64,000 bases of DNA, from the NCBI RefSeq assembly GCF_014145675.1, contig NZ_JACGZW010000001.1:434001-498000 (forward strand), written 5' to 3'. Of the stretch, positions 9,282 to 17,717 are shown in pieces. The stretch comes from Amycolatopsis dendrobii. Its GTDB lineage: Bacteria; Actinomycetota; Actinomycetes; Mycobacteriales; Pseudonocardiaceae. Made by a program: the position numbers and the translations under genes. Position 1 is the first letter of the stretch. Every line of letters starts with the position of its first letter. The notes beneath the pieces were generated by a model, which was given only the letters and a program-made list of their open reading frames with translations, made no database searches and was not told the origin of the DNA.

Positions 9282-10763
9282 CTAGGTCGCTGCCGGTTGC
9301 GGGACCTCCGCGGCCGGCGCGGGTTGCCGACGGGCGATGAGGTACCCGACGAGCCCGAACCCGATCAGCACGGCCAGCGTTCCGGCCGTGAACAGTTCGA
9401 AGGTCAGCCGCGACACGCCCCAGGTCGCTTCGAAGTCGTACGGCGCCCCCAGCGCCCGGTCCAGCACTCCGGGCGCCACCGTCTGCCACGCGCCGAGCAG
9501 GATCCACGCGTAGATCAGCACCGAGCTGGCCCACAGCCCGGCCCGTCCGCCCGGCACGCGGAACGGGCGCTCGATCGACGGGTACTTCCGCCGCAGCACC
9601 AGAATCGTCGGGAAGATCAGCAGATACGACAGCAGCAACGTGCTCACCGCGATGTTGAGCACCACCGCGAACACCGCCGAAGCCGAACTGCTCTGCACGA
9701 TCGTCGCCACCACCGTGAACGCGGTCGCGACCACGCCGGAGAGCAGGTTGACCCGCAACGGAGTGTTCAGCTTCGGATGAAATGCCCCGAACCAGCGCGG
9801 AAACGCGCCGTCGACGGCGGCCATCGCCTGGATGCGGTCCGACGCGATCATCCACGAGCAACCCTGGTTCAGCAGAACGAAAACGAACACGACGGCGGCG
9901 AGCGTCAGCATCGCGTCCGCAGCGCCGCCGTAGACGGAGAACACCTGGCGCACCGCGTCGAGGAAGCCGCCGAGCCCGTTGATCTTGTCCGACGGCATCA
10001 CCAGCACGATTCCGAAAACCGGCACCAGGTAACACAACGCCGACACCAGACCGGAAACCCCGACTGTGACGGGGACGTCGCGGCGAGGGTTGTGCATCTC
10101 CTCGGCCGCACCGTTGGGAGCCTCGAACCCGACGAGGGCGAACATCAAAACCGGGACCACGGCGAGGAATCCGCCGATGGTCGGCGAGAAGGCCAGCGAG
10201 CCGTGCACCCCGTTGCGCGCGGCGTAGATCGCTGCGGTGACGGCGAAAAGCACCACCAAGCCGACCTTCAGCAGCGCCCCGGCGGCGATGAACCACTTGC
10301 CGTACCGCAGGCTCACCACCGCGCCGAGGATCGCCAGCCAGATGAAAACCAGCTTGAACGCGTAGTCGGCGAACCCGCCCGGCGAGGCCGGGACGAGGTA
10401 CTGCTGCCAGGTCGCGGCCGCGAGGAAGGTGATCGAACCGCCGAGCCACACCGGGTTGGTGATCCAGTACAGCAGCGTGCCGAGCGCGGCGGGCAGCTTT
10501 CCGAACGCGAGCCGCAGCCAGACGAACGGGCCGCCCTCGGCCGGGAACGCACTGCCGAGTTCGGCCATCACCAGGCCGTACGGGAACAGGAACAACACGA
10601 GGAGCACAGCGGTCCAGGTGACCGCCTCCGCCCCCGAGGTCGCGATCTGGCCGATGGTGTCCACCGAGATGATGGCCGCGATCGCGAGGAAGATCGAGTC
10701 GATCCGGCGCAGGTTCCGGCGCAGGTTTCCGGATTCGCTGTTGACGAAGGTGGGTTCGGGCAC
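9282..10763 (-). CDS. APC-family amino acid permease
   Basis: Inner-membrane amino acid/amine importer, 493 residues, about 12 helices. It has the APC features IAAIISVDTIGQIATSGAEAVTW in helix 1 and FEAPNGAAEEMHNPRRDVP after helix 6. It closely follows the MFS gene (31 nt) and probably shares its transcript. The companion genes (aspartate ammonia-lyase, amidohydrolase, RidA) suggest it imports an amino acid, a derivative, or an amine used by this block. That substrate is inferred. Confidence 0.88.
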   Translation of the reverse strand: MPEPTFVNSESGNLRRNLRRIDSIFLAIAAIISVDTIGQIATSGAEAVTWTAVLLVLFLFPYGLVMAELGSAFPAEGGPFVWLRLAFGKLPAALGTLLYWITNPVWLGGSITFLAAATWQQYLVPASPGGFADYAFKLVFIWLAILGAVVSLRYGKWFIAAGALLKVGLVVLFAVTAAIYAARNGVHGSLAFSPTIGGFLAVVPVLMFALVGFEAPNGAAEEMHNPRRDVPVTVGVSGLVSALCYLVPVFGIVLVMPSDKINGLGGFLDAVRQVFSVYGGAADAMLTLAAVVFVFVLLNQGCSWMIASDRIQAMAAVDGAFPRWFGAFHPKLNTPLRVNLLSGVVATAFTVVATIVQSSSASAVFAVVLNIAVSTLLLSYLLIFPTILVLRRKYPSIERPFRVPGGRAGLWASSVLIYAWILLGAWQTVAPGVLDRALGAPYDFEATWGVSRLTFELFTAGTLAVLIGFGLVGYLIARRQPAPAAEVPQPAAT

Positions 10764-10794
10764 GCTTCACCGCCTTTGGTGAATCGAGGGGGAG

Positions 10795-12138
10795 TCAGGC
10801 TTCGGTGTTGCCCAGGTCTTCCTTGTGCAGCAACGGGGTTCCGGCGGTCTCGCGCATCGAGAACGCGGCGACGAGGCCGACGGCCGCCGCGGCCATCAGG
10901 TACGGGCCGGGCACGAGCGTGCTGCCGGTCGCGGAAATCAGGACGGTCATCAGGTACGGCACGGTGCCGGCGAACAGAGCGGCGGTGATGTTGTACGCGA
11001 TGGACAGTCCGCTTTGCCGGGTGCGGGTCGGGAAGATCTCCGCGGACCACACCGCGTAGGTGCCGAGGATCGCCGCCAGGATGGCGCCGAGCGCGAGCCC
11101 GCCGATCCAGGTGCCGACGAGACCGGTGCGCATCAGCAGGTACGCGGGGACGGCGAAGACGAACAGCGCCGCGCCCGCGCCGACCAGGACCGGCCGTCGT
11201 CCGACGCGGTCGGAAAGGCGGCCGAAGAAGGGCACCAGGACCAGTCCGACGAGCGAGATCACTGTGGACAGTGCCGCCGCGCTGCCGGACGAGTGGCCGA
11301 GGTAGTCGGTCTCGTAGGTGACCAGGTAGGTGAGCACCGCGTAGAACGGCACGTGCATCATGGTCATCAGCCCGGCCGCTTGGAGCAGTTGCTTCTTGTT
11401 GTGGCGGAACAGTTCCCGGACCGGGCTGCGCGGCACGTTGTCGGTCGCTTCGAGGGCGCGGTACTCGGGCGTGTCCTCGATCTTGCCGCGGATGACGAAC
11501 CCGATGATGCCCAGCGGCGCGGCGATGAGGAACGGGACGCGCCAGCCCCACGAGGCCAGCTGCGCGTTCGTCAGGCCGATCGACAGCAGCAGGAACACGA
11601 ACGAACCGGCGAGGAAGCCCAGCAGCGAACCGACTTCCAGCCAGCTGACGCCGAACCCGCGCCGCCGGCGCGGCGCGTACTCGGCGAGGAAGCTCGCCGC
11701 GCTGCCGAATTCGCCGCCCGCCGCGAGACCCTGCAGCAGGCGCAGCAGCACCAGCAGGACCGGGGCCGCGATGCCGATCGTCGAGTAGCCCGGCAGCAGG
11801 CCGATCACGAGCGTCGCCCCGGACATCACGAAGATGACCACCGACAGCGTCCGCTTGCGGCCGATCTTGTCGCCCAGCGGCCCGAAGATCAGCGCGCCGA
11901 CCGGCCGGATCCCGAACGACACCGCGAAGACGCCGAACACCGCGAGCAGGCCCGCCGTCGAGTTGCCCGCCGGGAAGAAGACCGACGCGATGGTGCTGGC
12001 GAGGTAGGCGTAGGCGGCCCAGTCGAACCAGTGCACGAAAACGCCGACGGCACCGGCGGCGACACTGCGGCGCAGCGTCGCGGGATCGGCGCTCTGTTCG
12101 GCGAGATCGGGCGCCGGAGAGGCGTCGGGTGCGGTCAT
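10795..12138 (-). CDS. MFS transporter, metabolite:H+ symporter type
   Basis: 12-helix secondary transporter, 447 residues, of the sugar-porter-like/MHS branch that includes ProP and ShiA. Visible motifs are FGPLGDKIGRKRTL after helix 2, GLAAGGEFGSAASFLAEYAP in helix 4-5 and FGRLSDRVGRRPVL after helix 8. The family imports carboxylates, amino acids or betaines with protons. The ATG at 12138 follows AGGAGG by about 7 nt; upstream in-frame codons extend into the operator region and are rejected. A TGCATC-N9-TATGCA site lies 82 bp upstream. Confidence 0.88.
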   Translation of the reverse strand: MTAPDASPAPDLAEQSADPATLRRSVAAGAVGVFVHWFDWAAYAYLASTIASVFFPAGNSTAGLLAVFGVFAVSFGIRPVGALIFGPLGDKIGRKRTLSVVIFVMSGATLVIGLLPGYSTIGIAAPVLLVLLRLLQGLAAGGEFGSAASFLAEYAPRRRRGFGVSWLEVGSLLGFLAGSFVFLLLSIGLTNAQLASWGWRVPFLIAAPLGIIGFVIRGKIEDTPEYRALEATDNVPRSPVRELFRHNKKQLLQAAGLMTMMHVPFYAVLTYLVTYETDYLGHSSGSAAALSTVISLVGLVLVPFFGRLSDRVGRRPVLVGAGAALFVFAVPAYLLMRTGLVGTWIGGLALGAILAAILGTYAVWSAEIFPTRTRQSGLSIAYNITAALFAGTVPYLMTVLISATGSTLVPGPYLMAAAAVGLVAAFSMRETAGTPLLHKEDLGNTEA

Positions 12139-12219
12139 GAGTGGCCTCCTTGGACCGGTTCTTCGGGAGGACGCTAAGAGCGGCCCACGGCATCTAACAA
12201 GAAGTAATAAGCAAAGCAA

Positions 12220-12240
12220 TGCATCTGTTCGCGTTATGCA
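12220..12240. promoter_or_regulatory. Candidate operator TGCATC-N9-TATGCA upstream of MFS/APC transporters
   Basis: An interrupted palindrome with 6-base arms and a 9-base spacer, 82 bp before the MFS start. The 14-mer CAATGCATCTGTTC (12217-12230) is identical at 16028-16041, before the RidA operon. On the minus strand the arm runs straight into TTGCTT, a possible -35 box, placing the site next to RNA polymerase. The cognate regulator is unknown. Confidence 0.6.
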
Positions 12241-12292
12241 GAAGCGCTGAGCTGTGCCGACACGAGCGTCTGACGACGGCGCAACACAGCGT

Positions 12293-13699
12293 TCACGTGC
12301 GGGACGGCCCGCCGGTGAGGGCCTGCGGGGTGATCAGCGCGCCCACCTGGTCGTCGGTCAGCAGCCCTCGCTCCCGGACCAACTCCAAGGCGGGGCGGCC
12401 GGTTTGGTGCGCTTCCATGGCGAGCGTGCACGCGGTTTCGTAGCCGAGCGCGGGGCTCAACGCCGTGACCAGTCCAGTCGAGGTAGCGACGCGAGCGGCG
12501 AGGTGCTCCCGGCGCGCGGTGATGCCGCGTACGCACTGTTCAGCAAGCACTCGCGCACCGGCGGTGAGGTGGTCGAGCCCGGCCGTCAACGCTCGCGCGA
12601 TGATCGGTTCGAAGGCGTTGAGCTGCAGCTGCCCTCCCTCGGCGGCGAGCGTGACGGTGACGTCGTGGCCGATGATCTCGAAGGCGATCTGGTTGACCGC
12701 CTCCGGGATGACCGGGTTGACCTTGCCCGGCATGATCGACGACCCGGCCTGCCGGGCGGGCAGCTCGATTTCGCCGAACCCGGCCTGCGGTCCGGACGAG
12801 AGCAGCCGGAGATCGTTGCAGATCTTGGACACTTTGACCGCCACGCGTTTCAGCACGCCGGACAGCTGGACGAACACGCCGACGTCCTGGGTCGCCTCGA
12901 TCAGGTCGGGCGCGGAGACGAGCGTCGCGATGCCGGTCAGCTCCCGCAGGTGCTCGACGGCTCTTTCCCGGTACCCCGGACGCGCGTTGAGACCGGTGCC
13001 GATCGCCGTGCCGCCGAGGTTCAGCTCGTGCAGCAGCAACCGGGCTTCGGCGAGCCGCTGCTCGTCCTCGCCGAGCGTCGCGGCGAACGCGCCGAACTCC
13101 TGGCCGAGGGTCATCGGGACGGCGTCCTGCAGCTGGGTGCGGCCCATCTTGAGGACGTCGGCGAACTCGATCGCCTTGTCCGCGAACGCTTTCCGCAGCC
13201 CGGCGAGCGCGGCCAGCAGTTCGGCGAGATGCCGGTCGAGGGCGAGTTTGACCGCGGTGGGGTAGCCGTCGTTGGTGCTCTGGCCGAGGTTGACGTGGTC
13301 GAGCGGATGCAGTGCGGCGTACTCGCCGCGGGCGTGCCCGAGCAGTTCCAGGGCGCGGTTGGCGATGACCTCGTTGGCGTTCATGTTCGTCGACGTCCCG
13401 GCGCCGCCCTGGACCAGGTCGACGACGAACTGGTCGTGCAGCTGGCCGTCCCGGATCTCCGCACACGCCTGCCCGATCGCCGCGGCGCGCTCCGGGGAGA
13501 GGGCGCCGACTTCCGCGTTGGCGCGCGCGGCGGCCTCCTTGACGGTGGCCAGCGCGGCGACGAGGTGCGGCCGGTCGGCGAGGGTTTCGCCGGTGATGGG
13601 GAAGTTGACCAGCGCACGGGCGGTGTGCGCGCCGTAATAGACGTTGGCGGGCACAGTGATCTCGCCGAGCATGTCGTGCTCGGAGCGGGTGCTGGACAT
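12293..13699 (-). CDS. aspA: Aspartate ammonia-lyase (fumarase/aspartase superfamily)
   Basis: Deaminates L-aspartate to fumarate and ammonia; 468 residues, the usual length. Conserved blocks are GTSTNMNANE (residues 101-110), STND (141-144) and the superfamily signature loop GSSIMPGKVNP (319-329) carrying the catalytic serine. These fit aspartase better than class II fumarase, although argininosuccinate lyase-like alternatives exist. The start is ATG 13699; a longer frame upstream overlaps the hydrolase gene. It is 25 nt after the amidohydrolase stop, so aspartate may be a product of that enzyme. Confidence 0.88.
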   Translation of the reverse strand: MSSTRSEHDMLGEITVPANVYYGAHTARALVNFPITGETLADRPHLVAALATVKEAAARANAEVGALSPERAAAIGQACAEIRDGQLHDQFVVDLVQGGAGTSTNMNANEVIANRALELLGHARGEYAALHPLDHVNLGQSTNDGYPTAVKLALDRHLAELLAALAGLRKAFADKAIEFADVLKMGRTQLQDAVPMTLGQEFGAFAATLGEDEQRLAEARLLLHELNLGGTAIGTGLNARPGYRERAVEHLRELTGIATLVSAPDLIEATQDVGVFVQLSGVLKRVAVKVSKICNDLRLLSSGPQAGFGEIELPARQAGSSIMPGKVNPVIPEAVNQIAFEIIGHDVTVTLAAEGGQLQLNAFEPIIARALTAGLDHLTAGARVLAEQCVRGITARREHLAARVATSTGLVTALSPALGYETACTLAMEAHQTGRPALELVRERGLLTDDQVGALITPQALTGGPSRT

Positions 13700-13724
13700 C
13701 GGTGTCCTTCCCGGGGCAGGAGGT

Positions 13725-14849
13725 TCACAAAGTACGGTCCACGCCGGTCCAGGCCAGCGCGATCGCGCCGTCGAGCAGCGCTTGTTCCGCGGTGCCGCCG
13801 ACGCAGTGCGCGGCGAACTCGCGCTGGTGGTTGATCGCGGGCAGCGACCCGATGCCGATGTAGGGATGGATCGCGGGCACGACCTGCGACACATTCCCCA
13901 TGTCGGTGGACGCGCGATTCATCCGGGACGCCGTGCCGTCCGGCGCGAACTCACGGCCGAGTTCGAGGGCGTTGGCGCGATAGGCGGCCAAAGCCGGTTC
14001 ATCGGCGCGGAATTCGGCGTAGGGCTTGCTTTCCGGCTCGACGCTCAGCTCGCAGCCCGTGGCCAGCGCCCCGGCCTCGAATGCCCGCAGGACGCGCGGC
14101 TCCAATTCGGACAGTTCCACCAGCGTCTCGGCCCGCACATACCACCGGCCGGACGCGTGCTCGGGGATCGCGTTGGGCGCGTCCCCGGCGTGCGTCACGA
14201 TCCCGTGCACGCGCGCCGAGGCCGGAAGTTGCTGCCGCAGCAGGCCGATCGCGACCTGAGCGACGGTGAACGCGTCGGCGGCGTTGACCCCGGCTTCGGG
14301 ATAAGCGGCGGCGTGCGCGGACTTGCCGGCGTAGGAGATCTTCGAGTGGCTGACGGCGAACGGCCGCGCCTCGGCGACGTCGACCGGCGCCGGGTGCACC
14401 ATCATCGCAAGGTCCACGCCGGTGAAAGCGCCACGCTCCAGCAGTTCGATCTTCCCGCCGCCGCCCTCCTCGGCCGGAGTGCCGTAGACCTCGACCGTGA
14501 TCCCGAGATCGTCGGCGACCTCGGCGAGCCCCAGTGCGGCGCCGACGGAGCTGGCCGCGATGAGGTTGTGCCCGCAGGCGTGGCCGAGGCCGGGCAGCGC
14601 GTCGTACTCGGCGCACAGCGCGATCCGCTTGGGCCCGGAGCCGAAGCTCGCGTGGAACGCGGTGTCCAAACCGAGGTATTCCGGCGTGACCGCGAACCCG
14701 GCCCGGTCGAGCAGTTCCGGCACCGCTGCGGCCGCGCGATGCTCTTCCCACGCGGTTTCCGGGTCGGCGTGCAGCCGCTCGGACAGCTGGATCAGCTCGT
14801 CGGCCTGCCGTTCGACCGCGGCGCGGGCTGCCGCTTTGCTCGCGGCCAT
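13725..14849 (-). CDS. M20-family amidohydrolase (IAA-amino acid hydrolase/aminoacylase-like)
   Basis: Predicted cytosolic metal-dependent amidohydrolase, 374 residues. Metal-site motifs are GHACGHN (about residues 90-96), GTPAEEGGGGK (about 124-134, with the general-base glutamates) and MMVHP. The YAGKSAHAAAYPEAGVNAADA segment is the dimerisation domain. The M20D branch cleaves N-acyl amino acids, including auxin-amino acid conjugates and aminobenzoyl-glutamate. ATG 14849 overlaps the upstream stop by one base; GTG 14852 is equally possible. With aspartase downstream, an N-acyl-aspartate substrate is an attractive inference. Confidence 0.85.
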   Translation of the reverse strand: MAASKAAARAAVERQADELIQLSERLHADPETAWEEHRAAAAVPELLDRAGFAVTPEYLGLDTAFHASFGSGPKRIALCAEYDALPGLGHACGHNLIAASSVGAALGLAEVADDLGITVEVYGTPAEEGGGGKIELLERGAFTGVDLAMMVHPAPVDVAEARPFAVSHSKISYAGKSAHAAAYPEAGVNAADAFTVAQVAIGLLRQQLPASARVHGIVTHAGDAPNAIPEHASGRWYVRAETLVELSELEPRVLRAFEAGALATGCELSVEPESKPYAEFRADEPALAAYRANALELGREFAPDGTASRMNRASTDMGNVSQVVPAIHPYIGIGSLPAINHQREFAAHCVGGTAEQALLDGAIALAWTGVDRTL

Positions 14850-15526
14850 CACTCGTCTCCCGGTACGCCGTAGGACGGCGCGGCGGCGGGGTTCAGGCCG
14901 CGGGTGACGTAGTCGTCGCGCTGGGGGAGCCAGACGTCGAGGAGTTCGGCGAGCTGCTCGATCGGCTCGTCCGCCCAGTCCACGCGGAGATCCGTGACCG
15001 GCCAGTCCGCGGCGGACACCACGACGAGCCCAGCCGACCGCACCGGGCCTTCCTCGCCTCCCGCCGCGAGTCCGGCCCGCATCGCCGCGACGAGGCGCTG
15101 TTCCAGCTCGCCGGTCGCGTCGGCGAAAGCGTCCGCCATGGACCGCGGAATGTGGTCGCCTGCCAGCATGTTGCCGGCCGCGACCACGCCGTCCGCCGTC
15201 GCCGACGCGTGCGTGCCGAGAGTTTTCGCGCCGCTGTAAGCAAAACCGGGTCCGGTGGGGCCGAGCACGGTCAGCTGCCGGTACTCGATGTGCTCTGCCG
15301 CCGACGTGATTTCAGCGAGCGCCTTCTCCGCATCCCCATGCTCGGCGAGCCGGTCCAGCAGGCGCCCGCCGAGCCGCGGGTCGGTGATGTTCTGCGAGGC
15401 CGCCGCACCGAGGCCCGGGCGCAAGTGCGCGACGCGGGCGACGACTGCCGGACTGGACGAACTGGCCGCGATGCCGAACCGGACAGCGCCGCCGGACGTG
15501 TCGCGGGCGACGATCGAAAAGGTCAC
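14849..15526 (-). CDS. DUF1028 family protein (putative Ntn-type hydrolase)
   Basis: 225 residues, beginning VTFSIVARD, the conserved start of DUF1028 proteins. These are thought, from fold similarity, to be N-terminal-nucleophile hydrolases. Conserved blocks include AVVARVAHLRPGLGAAASQN and QLTVLGPTG. Start GTG 15526 overlaps the RidA stop by 4 bases, so the two are translationally coupled. DUF1028 genes often sit beside peptidases and RidA-type deaminases, consistent with a role in amide or peptide breakdown. The reaction is not known. Confidence 0.82.
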   Translation of the reverse strand: MTFSIVARDTSGGAVRFGIAASSSSPAVVARVAHLRPGLGAAASQNITDPRLGGRLLDRLAEHGDAEKALAEITSAAEHIEYRQLTVLGPTGPGFAYSGAKTLGTHASATADGVVAAGNMLAGDHIPRSMADAFADATGELEQRLVAAMRAGLAAGGEEGPVRSAGLVVVSAADWPVTDLRVDWADEPIEQLAELLDVWLPQRDDYVTRGLNPAAAPSYGVPGDE

Positions 15527-15945
15527 TTCTCCTCCTCGGGGATCACCGCGATGGCGTCGATCTCGCACAGCCATTCCGGCCGGGCGAGCGCGGACACGAC
15601 CACGCCGGTCGAGATCGGGTGCACGCCCTTGGTCCAGCGCCCGACGGTGCGGTAAACGGCCTCGCGGTAGCGCGGGTCGACCAGGTAGATCGTGAGCTTG
15701 ACCAGGTGTTCCATCCGGCTGCCCGCTTCTTCGAGCAGCATGCTGATGTTCGCCATCGCCCGCTCGGCCTGCGCGGCGACGTCGCCGATCCCGACCGATT
15801 CGCTCGTGTCGAGGTCCTGCCCGATCTGGCCGCGCACGTAGACCGTGCCGTTGGCGACGACGGCCTGGCACAGGTCGTTGTCGAGGTTCTGCTCCGGGTA
15901 GGTGTCCCGCGTGTTGAACGGGCGGATGCGACGGTGGACAGTCAC
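15523..15945 (-). CDS. RidA-family enamine/imine deaminase
   Basis: 140 residues, YjgF/YER057c/UK114 fold. RidA proteins hydrolyse reactive enamines and imines made by amino-acid lyases and oxidases, or act as specialised deaminases such as 2-aminomuconate deaminase. Visible conserved parts are VRGQIG, the MLEEAG-like helix, KLTIYLVD and the C-terminal CEIDAIAVIP. It is the first gene of a coupled RidA-DUF1028-M20-aspartase operon. GTG 15945 was chosen for the GGAAGG site 7-8 nt upstream; an earlier ATG at 16101 lies across the promoter and is rejected. Confidence 0.87.
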   Translation of the reverse strand: MTVHRRIRPFNTRDTYPEQNLDNDLCQAVVANGTVYVRGQIGQDLDTSESVGIGDVAAQAERAMANISMLLEEAGSRMEHLVKLTIYLVDPRYREAVYRTVGRWTKGVHPISTGVVVSALARPEWLCEIDAIAVIPEEEK

Positions 15946-16005
15946 TGCGTGGCCTTCCGTGCGGCGGTCGTCGGACGCCTCAGCCTGACCGCGCCGCCGA
16001 GGTTC

Positions 16006-16100
16006 TGTCCAGTAGATGTTTCCGGACCAATGCATCTGTTCTGCTGATGCACTCTGCATCGGGAAATCAGATCTTGAGTGCCGGAAACATCTGTTGGACA
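16006..16100. promoter_or_regulatory. Divergent promoter with 20-bp inverted repeat flanking the operator
   Basis: CCGGAAACATCTGTTGGACA at 16081-16100 has an 18/20 inverted copy at 16006-16025. Each copy faces outward toward one of the divergent genes, RidA on the minus strand and the flavin monooxygenase on the plus strand. On each strand a TTG triplet precedes the copy by a few bases, as a -35 box would. The duplication suggests both promoters carry the same element and respond together. Confidence 0.55.
16031..16051. promoter_or_regulatory. Candidate operator TGCATC-N9-GATGCA between RidA operon and monooxygenase
   Basis: Perfect 6-bp inverted repeat with a 9-base spacer, 86 bp before the RidA start. 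A second, degraded copy (TGCATC-N9-GATCTT) is at 16055-16075 and faces the monooxygenase. See the related sites at 12220-12240 and 24422-24442. Confidence 0.6.
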
Positions 16101-16171
16101 CGGGCAGTGCGGGCCGTGAGGATCCGGGGAGACGGCGCTGAACCGCGCCGGAGCCGGAGCGGAGGTCTGGG

Positions 16172-17452
16172 ATGTCGAGCGAACAGGTGGAGGCCCTCGT
16201 CGTGGGCGGGGGACAGGCCGGCCTGGCGATGAGCGAGCACCTGAGCGAGTGCGGCGTGCCGCACGTCGTCCTGGAACGGGACCGGATCGCCGAACGCTGG
16301 CGCTCGCAGCGGTGGGACTCGCTCGTCGCGAACGGCCCCGCGTGGCACGACCGGTTCCCCGGCCTGGAATTCCCCGACGTCGCCCCCGGCGAATTCGCGT
16401 CGAAGGACCAGGTCGCGGATTATTTCGAGGCGTACGCGGAAAAAATCGCCGCACCGATCCGCACCGGGGTCGAGGTGACGTCGGTGCGGCGGCGCGAGGG
16501 CAGGCCCGGATTCCGCGTCGAAACCTCGGACGGCACCCTCGACGCCCGGTTCGTCATCGCCGCGACCGGCCCGTTCCAGCGTCCGGTGATCCCGCCGATC
16601 GTGCCCGCCGACGCCGGTCCGGTGCAACTGCACTCCAGCGGCTACCGGAATCCGGAGCAGCTCCCCGCAGGCGCGGTGCTGGTGGTCGGCGCGGGTTCGT
16701 CGGGCGTGCAGATCGCCGAGGAACTCCGCCGGGCCGGGCGCGAGGTGTACCTGTCCGTCGGCCCGCACGACCGCCCGCCGCGCAGCTACCGCGACCGCGA
16801 CTTTTGCTGGTGGCTCGGCGTTCTGGGCAAGTGGGACGCCGAAACGCCGCCCGCCGGGGCCGAACACGTGACCATCGCGGTGAGCGGCGCGGGCGGCGGG
16901 CACACTGTGGACTTTCGCGCGCTGGCCGGGCTGGGCATCACGCTCGTCGGCATGACCGGCGCGTACGCGGACGGCAAGCTCAGCTTCGCGACGGACCTGG
17001 CGAAGAACATCGCGGCCGGCGACGAGAATTACCTTGCCCTGCTTGACGAAGCCGACGCCTACGTGGCTCGCAACGGACTCGACCTGCCCGCGGAACCGTC
17101 CGCGCGCGAGCTGGGCCCGGACCCGGCGTGCGTCGCCGATCCGGTGCTGGAACTGGATTTGGGCGCGGCCGGAGTGACTTCGATCGTCTGGGCAACGGGG
17201 TTCGCTGTCGACTACAGCTGGCTGCAGGTCGACGCTTTCGACGAGAACGGACGGCCGCGGCACCGTCGCGGAGTGTCGGTGGAGCCGGGTGTGTACTTCA
17301 TCGGCCTCCCGTGGCTGGCGCGGCGCGGGTCGAGTTTCATCTGGGGTGTGTGGCACGACGCGAAGTTCGTGGCCGACCACATCGCGATTCAGCGCGGGTA
17401 CCAGAGCCAGTCCGAGACTTCGGACAGCCGGCGTTCCGGCGCCCGGGAATGA
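16172..17452 (+). CDS. Flavin-dependent NAD(P)H monooxygenase-like oxidoreductase (CzcO-like)
   Basis: Cytosolic FAD enzyme, 426 residues. Two Rossmann nucleotide motifs are visible: FAD site VVGGGQAGLAMSEHL (residues 10-24) and NAD(P) site VVGAGSSGVQIAEEL (about 171-185). ATGPFQRP follows the first, as in flavin-containing and Baeyer-Villiger-type monooxygenases. The exact FMO fingerprint is not evident, so substrate and chemistry are open: N- or S-oxygenation, or oxidative decarboxylation. It diverges from the RidA operon across a shared promoter region. ATG follows GGAGGT. The last about 20 residues overlap the hydrolase remnant on the other strand. Confidence 0.82.
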   Translation: MSSEQVEALVVGGGQAGLAMSEHLSECGVPHVVLERDRIAERWRSQRWDSLVANGPAWHDRFPGLEFPDVAPGEFASKDQVADYFEAYAEKIAAPIRTGVEVTSVRRREGRPGFRVETSDGTLDARFVIAATGPFQRPVIPPIVPADAGPVQLHSSGYRNPEQLPAGAVLVVGAGSSGVQIAEELRRAGREVYLSVGPHDRPPRSYRDRDFCWWLGVLGKWDAETPPAGAEHVTIAVSGAGGGHTVDFRALAGLGITLVGMTGAYADGKLSFATDLAKNIAAGDENYLALLDEADAYVARNGLDLPAEPSARELGPDPACVADPVLELDLGAAGVTSIVWATGFAVDYSWLQVDAFDENGRPRHRRGVSVEPGVYFIGLPWLARRGSSFIWGVWHDAKFVADHIAIQRGYQSQSETSDSRRSGARE

Positions 17453-17717
17453 ATCCGGTGCCCGACCTCCACCGGCACCGTTTTCGCGTCCGGTAACGCC
17501 TGTTCGAGCAAGGCGTAGCGGGATTGGTCGAGCTGCTCGCGGCTGAGGAAGGCGAACGCAGGACCTCGTCCCGGAACGACGTCAGCGGATCGGACCGGCG
17601 CCGCACGCCGCCGCGATGGCCCCGGCAGCACCGGGGTGTGCGGCCGGAACCCGAGTCCGGCCAGCGCCGGGCGCAGCGGATCCTCGCGGCGGCGTGCAGG
17701 CAGACCAGGTCTTTCAC
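17389..17717 (-). pseudogene. Frameshifted alpha/beta hydrolase-like remnant
   Basis: A GTG overlapping the FabH-like stop by 4 bases begins VKDLVCLHAA, like the first strand of an alpha/beta hydrolase, but that frame then loses meaning. The frame shifted by one continues with PLRPALAGLGF and ends in a hydrolase-like C-terminus (LSREQLDQSRYALLEQALP, then GHRIHSRAPE). The middle with a nucleophile elbow is absent. I read this as a truncated, frameshifted gene formerly coupled to the ketosynthase. Its tail overlaps the monooxygenase 3' end. Low certainty. Confidence 0.35.

Noticed and set aside
12293..13699. Class II fumarase instead of aspartase
   Set aside because: Both share GSSIMPGKVNP; the overall sequence and the amino-acid-breakdown context favour aspartase, although an assay would be needed to be sure.
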